From JBDOQU01 sp039839375 (GTDB lineage: Bacteria; Pseudomonadota; Alphaproteobacteria; DSM-16000; Inquilinaceae), in assembly GCF_039839375.1 (NCBI RefSeq), contig NZ_JBDOQU010000007.1, positions 1-64,000 on the forward strand: a DNA stretch of 64,000 bases, read 5' to 3'. Shown here piece after piece: positions 41,808-53,765 of this stretch. How positions within the stretch are numbered: position 1 is the first letter of the stretch; the number at the start of each line of letters is the position of its first letter. The position numbers and the translations under genes were made by a program. The notes under the pieces are model-generated. The model searched no databases, had not been told where the DNA came from, and saw only the letters and a list, made by a program, of their open reading frames with translations.

Positions 41808-42544
41808 CAGGGCATCGCCATGCCTCCGTTGACATGGAGCGTCTGGCCGGTGACATACCCGGCCTCCTCGCTGGCGAGATAGGCCACGCCGGCGGCGATC
41901 TCCGCCGGGTTCCCCAGGCGGCCGCCGGGAATGGTCCCGAGGATGCGCTCCTTCTGCTCATCCGTCAGCACGTCGGTCATGGCGCTGGCGATGAAGCCCG
42001 GCGCGACGCAGTTGACGGTGATCCCACGGCCGGCGAGTTCCGCCGCCAGCGATTTCGTCATGCCGACCATCCCCGCCTTCGACGCGGCGTAGTTCGCCTG
42101 CCCAGGGTTGCCGGTGAAGGCGACGACGGAGGTTATGCCGACGATCCGGCCCCAGCGCCGTTTCATCATGCCCCGCATGACGGCGCGCGACAGGCGGAAG
42201 GCCGACACCAGATTGACCTCCAGCACCTGAAGGAAATCCTCGTCCTTCATGCGCATGGCGAGGTTGTCGCGGGTCATGCCGGCATTGTTGACCAGGATGT
42301 CCACCCGGCCCATCGCCTCCTCCGCCGCCCTGGCGACGGCGTCCGCGCCTTCCGCCTTGGAGAGATCGCCCGGCGTCACATGCACCCGGTCGCCCAGCGA
42401 GTCGGCGACCTCCTTCAATTTGGCTTCGCGCGTGCCCGACAGGGCGACCTCCGCCCCCCTGCCGTGCAGCGCCTCGGCGATCGCGCGGCCGATGTCGCCG
42501 GAGGCGCCGGTGACGAGAGCGGTCTTGCCGGTGAGATCGAACAT
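41807..42544 (-). CDS. fabG: 3-oxoacyl-ACP reductase
   Basis: A 245-residue NADPH-dependent reductase of fatty acid synthesis. It shows TGASGDIG (14-21), NNAGMTRDNLAMRM, the catalytic Ser-Tyr-Lys in SVVAFTGNPGQANYAASK, and ends with GYVTGQTLHVNGGMAMP. All are typical. I use the ATG at 42544 (MFDLTGKTALVTG). It follows fabD by 34 bases. Confidence 0.96.
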   Translation of the reverse strand: MFDLTGKTALVTGASGDIGRAIAEALHGRGAEVALSGTREAKLKEVADSLGDRVHVTPGDLSKAEGADAVARAAEEAMGRVDILVNNAGMTRDNLAMRMKDEDFLQVLEVNLVSAFRLSRAVMRGMMKRRWGRIVGITSVVAFTGNPGQANYAASKAGMVGMTKSLAAELAGRGITVNCVAPGFIASAMTDVLTDEQKERILGTIPGGRLGNPAEIAAGVAYLASEEAGYVTGQTLHVNGGMAMP

Positions 42545-42578
42545 CTGGGGAATGCCTCTCTGGCTCGTTCGTAAGGGG

Positions 42579-43514
42579 TCAGCCGGCGAAGGCGTCAAGA
42601 TCGGCCGGCCCGCCGATCGCGGAAGCCGAAAGGTCGCGGTCGATCCGGCGGGCCAGGCCCGACAGGACCTTGCCCGCCCCAACCTCGACCAGTTCGGTCA
42701 CGCCCTGGGCCTTCATATAGAGAACGCTTTCCCGCCAACGGACGGCGCTGGTCACCTGTTCCACCAGCAGCCGCCTTATCTCCGACGGGTCGGTGACGGC
42801 CGACGCGGTGACGTTGGCGACCACGGGCACGGAAGGCGGGTGGATAGTGACATCGGCCAGCGCCGTCGCCATCGCCTGGGCGGCGGGCGCCATCAGGACG
42901 CAATGGAACGGTGCGCTGACCGGCAGCAGGATGGCGCGCTTCGCGCCCCTGTCCGACGCCAGCGCGATCGCGCGCTCCACGGCGGCCTTGTGCCCGCTGA
43001 CCACCACCTGGCCCGGCGCGTTGTCGTTGGCCGCGGCGCAGACATCGCCTTCGGCGGCGGCCGCGGCGATCTCCCGCGCGGCGTCGACGTCCAGGCCCAG
43101 CAGGGCCGCCATCGCCCCCTCGCCCACCGGCACGGCCTTCTGCATCGCCCGGCCGCGATGGCGCAGCAGGCGCGCGGCGTCGGCGATGGAGAAGGCTCCG
43201 GCGGCGGCCAGCGCGGAATATTCGCCGAGCGAATGGCCGGCGACGAAGGCGGCCAGATCGGGAAGCTCCTTGCCCGTCCGCTCCCGCAGCACGCGGAAGG
43301 CGGCCAGCGAGACGGCCATCAGGGCCGGCTGCGCATTCTCGGTAAGCTGGAGGGTTTCCGGATCGCCGTCGAACATGAGCGCGGAGAGCTTTTCGCCCAA
43401 CGCGTCATCGATTTCCTGGAACACGGCGCGGGCGGTGGCCGAGCTTTCGGCGAGGTCCTTGCCCATGCCGACGGCCTGGCTGCCTTGCCCCGGAAACACC
43501 AATGCCCGCGTCAT
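42579..43514 (-). CDS. fabD: malonyl-CoA:ACP transacylase
   Basis: A 311-residue enzyme loading malonyl groups on the acyl carrier protein. Signature motifs are FPGQGSQAVGMGKDL at the N-terminus, the catalytic Ser in AGHSLGEYSALAAAGA, VPVSAPFHCVLM with the active-site His, and VEVGAGKVL. The start at 43514 is standard. It leads a minus-strand run fabD-fabG-acpP-fabF-mltG and is divergent from a secreted protein gene. Confidence 0.96.
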   Translation of the reverse strand: MTRALVFPGQGSQAVGMGKDLAESSATARAVFQEIDDALGEKLSALMFDGDPETLQLTENAQPALMAVSLAAFRVLRERTGKELPDLAAFVAGHSLGEYSALAAAGAFSIADAARLLRHRGRAMQKAVPVGEGAMAALLGLDVDAAREIAAAAAEGDVCAAANDNAPGQVVVSGHKAAVERAIALASDRGAKRAILLPVSAPFHCVLMAPAAQAMATALADVTIHPPSVPVVANVTASAVTDPSEIRRLLVEQVTSAVRWRESVLYMKAQGVTELVEVGAGKVLSGLARRIDRDLSASAIGGPADLDAFAG

Positions 43515-43694
43515 CCGCGCCCTCACGCTTCTGGCGGCCCCGAAGAAGGCGGCCCTGAAAAAGGCGGCCAGTGATAGCGGCGTCGTCCTTGAAGTCAAGC
43601 ATCGGCGGCCGCCGGCTTTCAACAATCGCGATGCGGATGCGCCCGTGATATAAGCGTCGCGCCCTTTCAGCCCCCTTCGAGGAGCCCCTCCCCC

Positions 43695-44300
43695 ATGCGA
43701 CGCCTTGCAGTAGCCGCCATCGCCCTCATGGCCTTTTCGGGGACGGAGGCCGAGGCCGATTCCCTGCCTCTCCCCACCGTCGATTACCAAGCGACCGCCC
43801 AGGTCGACGCGGCGGGGCAGAGCCATGAGGTGCAGATGCGCCATCATGAGGGACTGTTCATGATGGAGATGGATGCCGGCGGCCTGCCGGGGAAGGTGAT
43901 CGTCGACCAGAATGCCGGCACCGGCGTCATGGTGATGACGGTCGAGGGCGCGACGATGGTCATGGACCTGCCCGCGAGCCAGATGGACATGGCGGCGGGA
44001 TATGATTTCGGCGGCGCGGAGATCGAGAAGGCCGGCGACACCGAAACGGTGGCCGGAGAGGAGTGCGAGATCTACCGCATCGGCGACGGCAGCGGCGAAA
44101 GCCCGAACACCGGGACGGCCTGCATCACCGAGGATGGCATCCTGATGCGCCTGGACGCGATGCTGGAAAGCAACGCCAGCAGCAACATGGAGGTCCAGTC
44201 GCTGGAGCGCACGCCGCAGGATCCGTCGCTGTTCGCCGTTCCCGCCGGCGCGATGCGGATGCAGATGGACGACATGATGCAGGGCGCGCCGGGCAACTGA
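43695..44300 (+). CDS. exported protein, DUF4412-like
   Basis: A 201-residue protein with a signal peptide (RRLAVAAIALMAFSGTEAEA). The mature part is rich in methionine, with runs such as MHH-like HHEGLFMMEMDAG, VMVMTVEGATMVMDL and MRMQMDDMM. It contains an EECEIYRIGDG segment and a second Cys in GTACITEDG, which may form a disulphide. The layout is like DUF4412 proteins, which are predicted periplasmic beta-rich proteins, but this is only a resemblance. The methionine-rich surface is compatible with copper handling, which is a guess. It is divergent from fabD. Confidence 0.6.
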   Translation: MRRLAVAAIALMAFSGTEAEADSLPLPTVDYQATAQVDAAGQSHEVQMRHHEGLFMMEMDAGGLPGKVIVDQNAGTGVMVMTVEGATMVMDLPASQMDMAAGYDFGGAEIEKAGDTETVAGEECEIYRIGDGSGESPNTGTACITEDGILMRLDAMLESNASSNMEVQSLERTPQDPSLFAVPAGAMRMQMDDMMQGAPGN

Positions 44301-44485
44301 GCGGCCGACTGGTCTCCCGGCCAAAACGCCGCTTGCGCCGGGAACTTCTTTCGCTATAGTGCGCCGCTTCGTGAAAACGCTCCTTGCCGGCCCTGGCATT
44401 TCGGCCGGCTAGGCGCGGGCGGCTGACGGCCCGGTTTTCCGGCCCGCACAGCGCCGCGCTGCGGAACAGCCATAAGGAGTATCGG

Positions 44486-44950
44486 ATGCCATATTATGAG
44501 TGCGTGTTCATCGCGCGCCAGGACGTTCCGTCCACCCAGGTCGAGGCGCTGACCGAGACCTTCACCAACATCCTTTCGGAGAATGGCGGCAAGGTCGCCA
44601 AGACCGAGTATTGGGGCCTGAAGAGCCTGGCCTACCGGATCAAGAAGAACCGGAAGGGCCACTACGTGCTGATGAATCTCGATGCGCCGCACCCGGCGGT
44701 GGCGGAGATGGAGCGTCAGATGGGCCTCAACGAGGATGTGCTGCGCAACCTGACCATTCGCGTTGACGAGCTTGAGGAAGGCCCGTCGGCAATGATGCAG
44801 AGCCGCGGCCGCGACGACCGCCGCGGTCCGCGCGATCGTGACGATCGCGGCCCCCGCGGGGATCGCGACGACCGGGGACCGCGAGGCGACCGTGGTGATC
44901 GCGGCGATCGTGGTGACCGTCCGGCTCAAGCCAAGGGAGATGAGGAATGA
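44486..44950 (+). CDS. rpsF: 30S ribosomal protein S6
   Basis: A 154-residue S6. The fold (about 1-100) begins PYYECVFIARQDVPSTQVEA and includes GGKVAKTEYWGLKSLAYRIKK. The ATG at 44486 has AAGGAG upstream. The C-terminal 45 residues are a run of Arg-Gly-Asp-rich units (variants of RGDRDD and RGPRD), encoded by imperfect DNA repeats of GATCGCGG type. Such tails are common in alphaproteobacterial S6 but vary in length, so this one may be slippage-prone. It is co-transcribed with rpsR and rplI. Confidence 0.96.
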   Translation: MPYYECVFIARQDVPSTQVEALTETFTNILSENGGKVAKTEYWGLKSLAYRIKKNRKGHYVLMNLDAPHPAVAEMERQMGLNEDVLRNLTIRVDELEEGPSAMMQSRGRDDRRGPRDRDDRGPRGDRDDRGPRGDRGDRGDRGDRPAQAKGDEE

Positions 44951-45186
44951 GCGCAGCCCCCGCACGCCGCCCGTTCTTCCGCCGGCGCAAGACCTGCCCG
45001 TTCTCGGGCGAGGGCGCCCCGAAGATCGACTACAAGGACATCAAGCTGATGGGTCGGTTCGTGTCCGAACGTGGCAAGATCGTCCCCAGCCGCATCACCG
45101 CGGTGTCCGCCAAGAAGCAGCGTGAGCTGGCCCGCGCCATCAAGCGCGCCCGCTTCCTCGGCCTGCTGCCTTACGTGCTGAAGTAA
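44947..45186 (+). CDS. rpsR: 30S ribosomal protein S18
   Basis: A 79-residue ribosomal protein that pairs with S6 on the 16S platform. It shows RRPFFRRRKTCPFSGEGAPKIDYKDIKL and KKQRELARAIKRARFLGLLPY, which are diagnostic. Its start overlaps the S6 stop (ATGA), so the two partner proteins are coupled. Confidence 0.97.
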   Translation: MSAAPARRPFFRRRKTCPFSGEGAPKIDYKDIKLMGRFVSERGKIVPSRITAVSAKKQRELARAIKRARFLGLLPYVLK

Positions 45187-45208
45187 GGCCGGAGAAGGAG
45201 GAAGAATC

Positions 45209-45787
45209 ATGGATATCATCCTGCTAGAGCGGGTCGAGAATCTGGGCCAGATGGGCGACCTGGTGAAGGTGCGGCCGGGCTACGCCCGCAATTACCTTCT
45301 GCCGACCCGGAAGGCGCTGCGCGCGACCAAGTCGAACCTGGCCTATTTCGAGAAGCAGAAGGCGCAGCTTGAGACGACCAATCTCAAGAAGCGCGAGGAG
45401 GCCGAGAAGGCCGGCGCCAAGATGGACGGCGTCCGCGTCATCCTGATCCGCCAGGCCGGTGACAGCGGCCAGCTCTACGGCTCCGTCTCCGCCCGCGACG
45501 TGGCGGAGAGCGTGACCGAGGAAGGCTTCACCGTCGATCGCGCCCAGGTCCAGATCGACCGGCCGATCAAGTCGCTCGGCCTGTTCGAGGTCCGCATCAA
45601 CCTGCATCCGGAAGTGCATGTCACGGTCACCGTGAACGTCGCCCGGTCGAAGGACGAGGCGGAACTTCAGGCCCAGCACGGCGGCATGGTCACCCGGGAC
45701 GACATGGAGGCCGAGGAGGCCGCCCAGTCCCAGGAGGCTGAAGCCGAAGCCGGCGAAGAGACGACCGAGGAAGAAACCGCCACCTGA
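45209..45787 (+). CDS. rplI: 50S ribosomal protein L9
   Basis: A 192-residue L9. It opens MDIILLERVENLGQMGDLV with KVRPGYARNYLLPTRKA, then a helical connector (about 40-75) and a C-terminal domain. The tail (about 165-192) is an acidic run rich in Glu and Ala beyond the usual 150-residue form. It follows rpsR by 22 bases and ends before a strong terminator. Confidence 0.96.
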   Translation: MDIILLERVENLGQMGDLVKVRPGYARNYLLPTRKALRATKSNLAYFEKQKAQLETTNLKKREEAEKAGAKMDGVRVILIRQAGDSGQLYGSVSARDVAESVTEEGFTVDRAQVQIDRPIKSLGLFEVRINLHPEVHVTVTVNVARSKDEAELQAQHGGMVTRDDMEAEEAAQSQEAEAEAGEETTEEETAT

Positions 45788-45832
45788 CGTCGACTGACAA
45801 GGGGGCGGCTTCTTTCCGGAAGCCGAATGGAA

Positions 45833-45866
45833 GGGGCGCGATCCGAGAGGGCCGCGCCCCTTTTTC
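45833..45866 (+). terminator. intrinsic terminator of rpsF-rpsR-rplI
   Basis: GGGGCGCG (45833-45840) and CGCGCCCC (45853-45860) form an 8-bp stem with a 12-base loop, followed directly by TTTTT (45861-45865). It lies 46 bases after rplI, so it closes the ribosomal operon. Confidence 0.88.
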
Positions 45867-46020
45867 GCGTCCGGACGCGGAACGCGAGCCCGTTCGCATT
45901 GTTTACAAGCACGGCGCGGCGATGATTAATATTAACCTTCGTCATGAGGAAGAGAGGGAAACCGGCTGATGCGGCCGGGAGATATCCCGATGGAGATCGT
46001 TTGAAGCGGGAGAGTGAGCG

Positions 46021-47250
46021 ATGCTGTTGGATCGGATTCTCAACCCCATCATTCGGGAAGGCGGGTTCACCGTCATCGATTCGGATGGCCGGCGCCATGT
46101 CGTCGGCGACAAGGCGCACGCGGCGCAGATCGTCATCAGGCTTCACGACAAGGCCCTGGAACGGAAGCTGGCCCTTCACCCCCAACTGGCGCTGGGGGAA
46201 GCCTATATGGACGGCACGCTGACCTTCGAGAAGGGCGGCCTCTACGAGCTGATGGATCTGGTCGGCCGCAATTTCGGCGTCGCCGATCCGCTGCCGGGCG
46301 AGTCGCTGCGACGGTTCCTGGGCCGCGCGCTGCGCCGGCTGCAGCAATTCAACCCGATGAGCCGGTCCCAGCGCAACGTCGCCCACCATTACGACCTGAA
46401 CGACAGGCTCTACAGCCTGTTCCTGGACGAAGACCGGCAGTATTCCTGCGCCTATTTCGAGCGGCCGGACGCGACGCTGGAGGAAGCCCAGCTCGCCAAG
46501 AAACGGCACATCGCGGCAAAACTGCTGCTGGAGCCGGGGCAAAAGGTGCTGGATATCGGCTCCGGCTGGGGCGGCATGGCGCTCTATCTGGCCGAGGCGG
46601 CGGATGTCGACGTCACCGGCATCACCCTGTCGAAGGAGCAGTTTGCGCTGTCCCAGAAGCGGTCGGCCGACGCCGGGCTGGGGAACAGGGTGCAGTTCAA
46701 GCTGGAGGATTATCGCGCCGAGCGGGGCCTCTACGACCGGATCGTCTCCGTCGGCATGTTCGAGCATGTCGGCGTGCCGCACTATGCCGCCTTCTTCGGC
46801 AAGATGCGGAACCTGCTGGCCGACAACGGCGTGGCGCTGCTGCACGCCATCGGCCGGTCCGACGGCCCCGGCGTCACCAACCCCTGGATCCGCAAATACA
46901 TCTTCCCCGGCGGCTATGTCCCCGCCCTGTCGGAGGTCCTGCCGGCGATCGAGCGGGCGGGGCTGTGGGTGACGGATATCGAAATCCTGCGGCTCCACTA
47001 CGCCGAAACACTGCGCCACTGGCGCGAGCGGTTCATGGCGCACTGGAGCGACGTGGCGGCGATCTATGACGAACGGTTCTGCCGGATGTGGGAGTTCTAC
47101 CTGATCGGAAGCGAGATCACCTTCCGACATCGCGGGCACATGGTCTTCCAGATCCAGATCGCCAAGCGAGTCGATACGGTGCCGCTGACACGGGACTATG
47201 TGGGCGAATGGGAGCACCTGCTGAAGGAGAGGAGCGAACTGGCCGCCTGA
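46021..47250 (+). CDS. cfa: cyclopropane-fatty-acyl-phospholipid synthase family protein
   Basis: A 409-residue methyltransferase that adds a methylene group from SAM to the double bonds of membrane lipids. The N-terminal part (about 1-115) is a sterol-carrier-like region. The SAM site is VLDIGSGWGGMALYLAE. Residues equivalent to the bicarbonate-binding set of CFA synthases are visible: Cys in YSCAYFERP, Glu in GMFEHVG, His in LLHAIGR and Tyr in EFYLIGS. The upstream 233 bp include the ribosomal terminator and an AT-richer stretch. It is not in an obvious operon. Confidence 0.9.
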   Translation: MLLDRILNPIIREGGFTVIDSDGRRHVVGDKAHAAQIVIRLHDKALERKLALHPQLALGEAYMDGTLTFEKGGLYELMDLVGRNFGVADPLPGESLRRFLGRALRRLQQFNPMSRSQRNVAHHYDLNDRLYSLFLDEDRQYSCAYFERPDATLEEAQLAKKRHIAAKLLLEPGQKVLDIGSGWGGMALYLAEAADVDVTGITLSKEQFALSQKRSADAGLGNRVQFKLEDYRAERGLYDRIVSVGMFEHVGVPHYAAFFGKMRNLLADNGVALLHAIGRSDGPGVTNPWIRKYIFPGGYVPALSEVLPAIERAGLWVTDIEILRLHYAETLRHWRERFMAHWSDVAAIYDERFCRMWEFYLIGSEITFRHRGHMVFQIQIAKRVDTVPLTRDYVGEWEHLLKERSELAA

Positions 47251-47401
47251 CAAAACGCTTCTGAAACGCCGCACAAAGCTTTGATATAAAAAATATATCC
47301 GGCTTATCCCCGCTTTTATCCCTTTTCGGTGCCGGGTTTCCACAGGGGGTCGGGAGCAATTCCCTCCCCTCCCGTCGGAGGGTTTTGCTAGGGTGTTCGG
47401 C

Positions 47402-48866
<1,465 letters not shown>

Positions 48867-48877
<11 letters not shown>

Positions 48878-50009
48878 ACCCTCGCCCGGCCTGAAGGGCG
48901 CGGGCGCGATCCTGACCATCGACCTGGGCGCGGTCGCCACCAATTACCGCCTGCTGAGGGAGAAGGCGGCCCCTGCGGAATGCGCCGCCGTGGTCAAGGC
49001 CGATGCCTACGGCCTGGGCATGGCGGAGGTCGCCCCTGCCCTGTGGACGGCGGGCGCGCGGCGGTTCTTCGTCGCCCATCTGGAGGAAGCCATCCGCCTG
49101 CGCGAAATTCTTGCGCAAGCCTCCATCGGCGTGCTGAACGGGCTGATGCCGGGGTGCGAGGATGAATACCGGCGGCGCGGGCTGATTCCGGTCCTGAACC
49201 ATCTCGGCGGAATCGAACAATGGCGGGAGGCGGCGCGCGCCGCCGGAACGCCCCTGTCCGCCTATGTCCATCTGGATACCGGCATGAACCGGCTGGGGCT
49301 GGGGCCGAAGGAGACCGACCGGCTGGCCGGTTCGCCGGACCTGTTGGAAGGCATCGAGGTGGCGGCCTGGATGAGCCATCTGGTCTCCGCCGAAGAACCC
49401 GAGGCTTCGGTGAACGAAGCCCAGCGGCAGCGGTTCATCGACGCGCTGGCGCGGCTGCCGAAGGCGAAGGCGAGCCTCGCCAACTCGTCCGGCATCTTCC
49501 TGGGTCCAGGCTTCCATTTCGACATCGCCCGGCCCGGCTGCGCGCTCTACGGGATCAATCCCGCCCCCTACGGCCGGAATCCGATGGCGACGACGGTGCG
49601 GCTGGACGGGCACATCCTTCAGGTGCGGTCGATTGACAGGCCGTCTACCGTTGGATACGGTGCCACCCGTCAAGTGGCCAAAGGGGCCAAAATAGCAACA
49701 ATCGCAGTAGGTTACGCCGACGGATATCAACGGCGCCTGAGCGATGTGGGGCGAGTGTGGCTGGGCGATCATCCGGCCCCTGTCGTGGGACGCGTGTCGA
49801 TGGATTTGATGACCGTTGACGTGACCGGGCTGCCGGACAGCGTCGCCCATGCCGGCGCGACGGCCGAGATCATGGGGCCGCGCCGCACGCCGGACGAGGT
49901 GGCGGAAGAGGCCGGCACGATCGGCTATGAGATCCTGACCTCGCTGGGCCGGCGCTACGCCCGGCGCTATGTCGGTGGAAGCCCCTCTGCGGAAATGCGG
50001 GAACCATGA
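48867..50009 (+). CDS. alr: alanine racemase
   Basis: A 380-residue PLP enzyme that interconverts L- and D-alanine for peptidoglycan. The PLP lysine is Lys44 in VVKADAYGLG, and the second catalytic residue is the Tyr in VGYGATRQVAKG. GYADGYQRRLSD and GRVSMDLMTVDVT follow as expected. The TTG at 48867 lies inside the end of dnaB (11-base overlap) and is the only plausible start that keeps ILTIDLGAVATNYR near the N-terminus. Its stop overlaps the mlaE start (ATGA). Confidence 0.93.
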
Positions 50010-50779
50010 ACTTCGTGGCGCCAATCGGGCGGACGTTCCTGGGCTTCCTCGCCGGCGTCGGCCGTCTCAGCCTGTTCACCGCCAACGCCGTGTCGCATTG
50101 CGTGCGGCCGCCGATCTATCCGCGCCTGCTGGGCCGGCAGATCGTCGATATCGGCTATTACTCGCTGCCGGTCGTCGGGCTGACCGCCCTGTTCACCGGC
50201 ATGGTGCTGGCGCTGCAGAGCTATACCGGCTTCGCCCGGTTCAATGCCGAAAGCGCGGTGGCGACCGTCGTGGTGCTTTCCGTCACGCGGGAACTGGGGC
50301 CGGTGCTGGCCGGGCTGATGGTCGCCGGGCGCATCGGCGCGGCGATGGCGGCGGAGATCGGCACCATGCGGGTGACGGAGCAGATCGACGCGCTGACCAC
50401 GCTGTCGACCAGCCCGATGAAGTACCTGGTGGCGCCCCGGCTGATCGCGGGGACGCTGATGCTGCCCTTCCTGGTGCTGGTCGCGGATTTGATCGGCGTC
50501 TTCGGCGGGTTCCTGATCGGCGTCTACAAGCTGGGCTTCAACTCCGCAGCCTACATCTCCTCCACCTGGGAATATCTGGAGCCGCTGGACGTGGTGTCCG
50601 GCCTGGTCAAGGCCGCCGTCTTCGGTTTCCTGATCGCGCTGATGGGCTGCTATCACGGCTATCATTCCCGCGGCGGTGCGCAGGGCGTGGGCGCCGCGAC
50701 GACGGGGGCCGTCGTCTCAGCCTCGATCCTGATCCTGGTCTTCAACTACGGCATCACGGAGCTGTTCTTCGCGCGATGA
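50006..50779 (+). CDS. mlaE: MlaE-type ABC transporter permease
   Basis: A 257-residue inner-membrane protein with about five or six hydrophobic segments. It has the family motif GMVLALQSYTGFARF and EIGTMRVTEQIDALTTLSTSPMKYL, and ends in GITELFF. In the Mla system MlaE is the permease for retrograde phospholipid transport. It is coupled to mlaF by a 4-base overlap. MlaD and the soluble carrier MlaC are not adjacent. Confidence 0.93.
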   Translation: MNFVAPIGRTFLGFLAGVGRLSLFTANAVSHCVRPPIYPRLLGRQIVDIGYYSLPVVGLTALFTGMVLALQSYTGFARFNAESAVATVVVLSVTRELGPVLAGLMVAGRIGAAMAAEIGTMRVTEQIDALTTLSTSPMKYLVAPRLIAGTLMLPFLVLVADLIGVFGGFLIGVYKLGFNSAAYISSTWEYLEPLDVVSGLVKAAVFGFLIALMGCYHGYHSRGGAQGVGAATTGAVVSASILILVFNYGITELFFAR

Positions 50780-51552
50780 GCACGACACCGAAGATCAAGC
50801 TGGACGGCGTGACCAAGAGCTTCGGCCTCAAGCAGGTGCTGCGGGGGCTGGATCTGGAGGTCGGCGCGGGGGAGAGCGTCGTCGTCATCGGCGGGTCGGG
50901 CACCGGAAAGTCTGTGATGCTGAAATGCGTCCTGGGGCTGATCCGCCCCGATTCCGGCAGCATCCGGATCGACGGCGAGAATGTCGTGGGCCTGAGCGGA
51001 TCGGAGCGGGTCGAGCTGATGGGCCGGTTCGGCATGCTGTTCCAGAGCGCCGCCCTGTTCGACAGCCTGCCGGTCTGGGAGAACGTTGCCTTCGGCCTGA
51101 TCCAGGGCCGGGGTGTGGCACGCGGCCGGGCGAAGGAGATCGCGCTGGAGAAGCTGGCCGCCGTCGGGCTGGGGCCGGAAGTCGGCGACCTGTCGCCGGC
51201 GGAGCTTTCCGGCGGCATGCAAAAGCGGGTCGGCCTCGCCCGCGCCATCGCGGCGGACCCCGAGATCATCTTCTTCGACGAACCGACCACCGGCCTGGAC
51301 CCGATCATGGGCGACGTCATCAACGATCTGATCGTCAAATGCGTCCGCGAGCTGGGCGCGACGGCGCTGTCGATCACCCACGACATGGCGAGCGCCCGCA
51401 AGATCGCCGACCGGGTGGCGATGATCCATCAGGGCCGGATCGTCTGGAGCGGACCGGCCGGGGATATCGACGCCAGCGGCAACGATTATGTCGACCAGTT
51501 CGTCCATGGCCGCGCCGAAGGCCCGATCCAGATGCAGGTGCGGGCGTCGTGA
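50776..51552 (+). CDS. mlaF: MlaF-type ABC transporter ATPase
   Basis: A 258-residue ATP-binding protein. It has the Walker A GGSGTGKSV, FGMLFQSAALFDSLPVWENVAF, the signature ELSGGMQKRV, and Walker B IIFFDEPTTGLDP, followed by SITHDMASARKIADRVAM. It energises the MlaE permease. It overlaps mlaE (ATGA) and is followed after 40 bases by radA. Confidence 0.94.
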   Translation: MSTTPKIKLDGVTKSFGLKQVLRGLDLEVGAGESVVVIGGSGTGKSVMLKCVLGLIRPDSGSIRIDGENVVGLSGSERVELMGRFGMLFQSAALFDSLPVWENVAFGLIQGRGVARGRAKEIALEKLAAVGLGPEVGDLSPAELSGGMQKRVGLARAIAADPEIIFFDEPTTGLDPIMGDVINDLIVKCVRELGATALSITHDMASARKIADRVAMIHQGRIVWSGPAGDIDASGNDYVDQFVHGRAEGPIQMQVRAS

Positions 51553-51592
51553 GCCGACTCCCGCCGCCGCCCGGCGCAACGATGGCGGCCTG

Positions 51593-52993
<1,401 letters not shown>

Positions 52994-53010
52994 AGAACTG
53001 GAAGCGAGAT

Positions 53011-53727
53011 TTGGATTCATTGCCCGTGAGCGCCGGCGACATCGCCGTGCTGGTGATCCTGCTGCTGTCGGCGCTTCTGGCCTTCATCCGCGGTTTCGTG
53101 CGGGAGGTGCTGTCGATCGCCGGCTGGGTCGGGGCCGCGCTGATCACGATCTACGCCTTTCCCAAGACAACCTGGTTCCTGCGGCAGTACATCACGATCG
53201 AGCTGCTGGCGGACCTCTTGACCGGCGTCGCCATCTTCGTGGTCACGCTGATCATCCTCTCCGCCATCAGCCACTATATCGCCAAGGGCGTGCGCGGATC
53301 GGCGGTCAACGCCGTGGACCGGTCGCTGGGATTCGTCTTCGGGCTGGCGCGCGGGGCCGTGCTGGTCTGTCTGGCCTATCTGCTGATCGTCTATTTCTAC
53401 CCCACGCCGTCGGAGCGGCCGGAATGGGTGCAAGAAGCCAGGACCCAGCCCTGGCTGGAGCGCGGGGCCGACGCGCTGCGCGACATGGTGCCGGCAAGCA
53501 CGCTGGAGGCCGGGACGGAGAGCCTGGACGCCGCGCGCGAACAGGTCGACCAGGGGGTCGAGGCGGTGGATACGCTGCAACGGCTGACCCGACCTTCCGA
53601 CGGAGACGGACCTGCGCTTTCTACGCAACCCCAACTCCCGACAAATGACGGTGCGCCGGAGGACGAACCCAGCTATAACCAGCCGCAGCGGAACCAGCTG
53701 GACCGCCTGATCGAGAATTCACAGTAG
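53011..53727 (+). CDS. cvpA: CvpA family membrane protein
   Basis: A 238-residue protein with four membrane segments in the first half (about 10-150; LLSALLAFIRGFVREVL, AGWVGAALITIYAF, LTGVAIFVVTLIILSAI, AVLVCLAYLLIVYFY). VNAVDRSLGFVFGLARG is a family motif. The C-terminal 70 residues are polar and likely disordered. CvpA proteins are linked to colicin V production and envelope stress, but the role is unclear. It lies 17 bases after radA and 38 before purF, as in many Proteobacteria. Confidence 0.9.
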   Translation: MDSLPVSAGDIAVLVILLLSALLAFIRGFVREVLSIAGWVGAALITIYAFPKTTWFLRQYITIELLADLLTGVAIFVVTLIILSAISHYIAKGVRGSAVNAVDRSLGFVFGLARGAVLVCLAYLLIVYFYPTPSERPEWVQEARTQPWLERGADALRDMVPASTLEAGTESLDAAREQVDQGVEAVDTLQRLTRPSDGDGPALSTQPQLPTNDGAPEDEPSYNQPQRNQLDRLIENSQ

Positions 53728-53765
53728 CCGCTCCTGCCGATCGGAGCCGCGCATCCGGGTTCGGA

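Noticed and set aside
44301..44485. A known S6:S18-binding leader RNA upstream of rpsF
   Set aside because: GC-rich self-complementary words are present, but I could not see the conserved loop sequence or the pairing pattern with certainty, so I do not report it.
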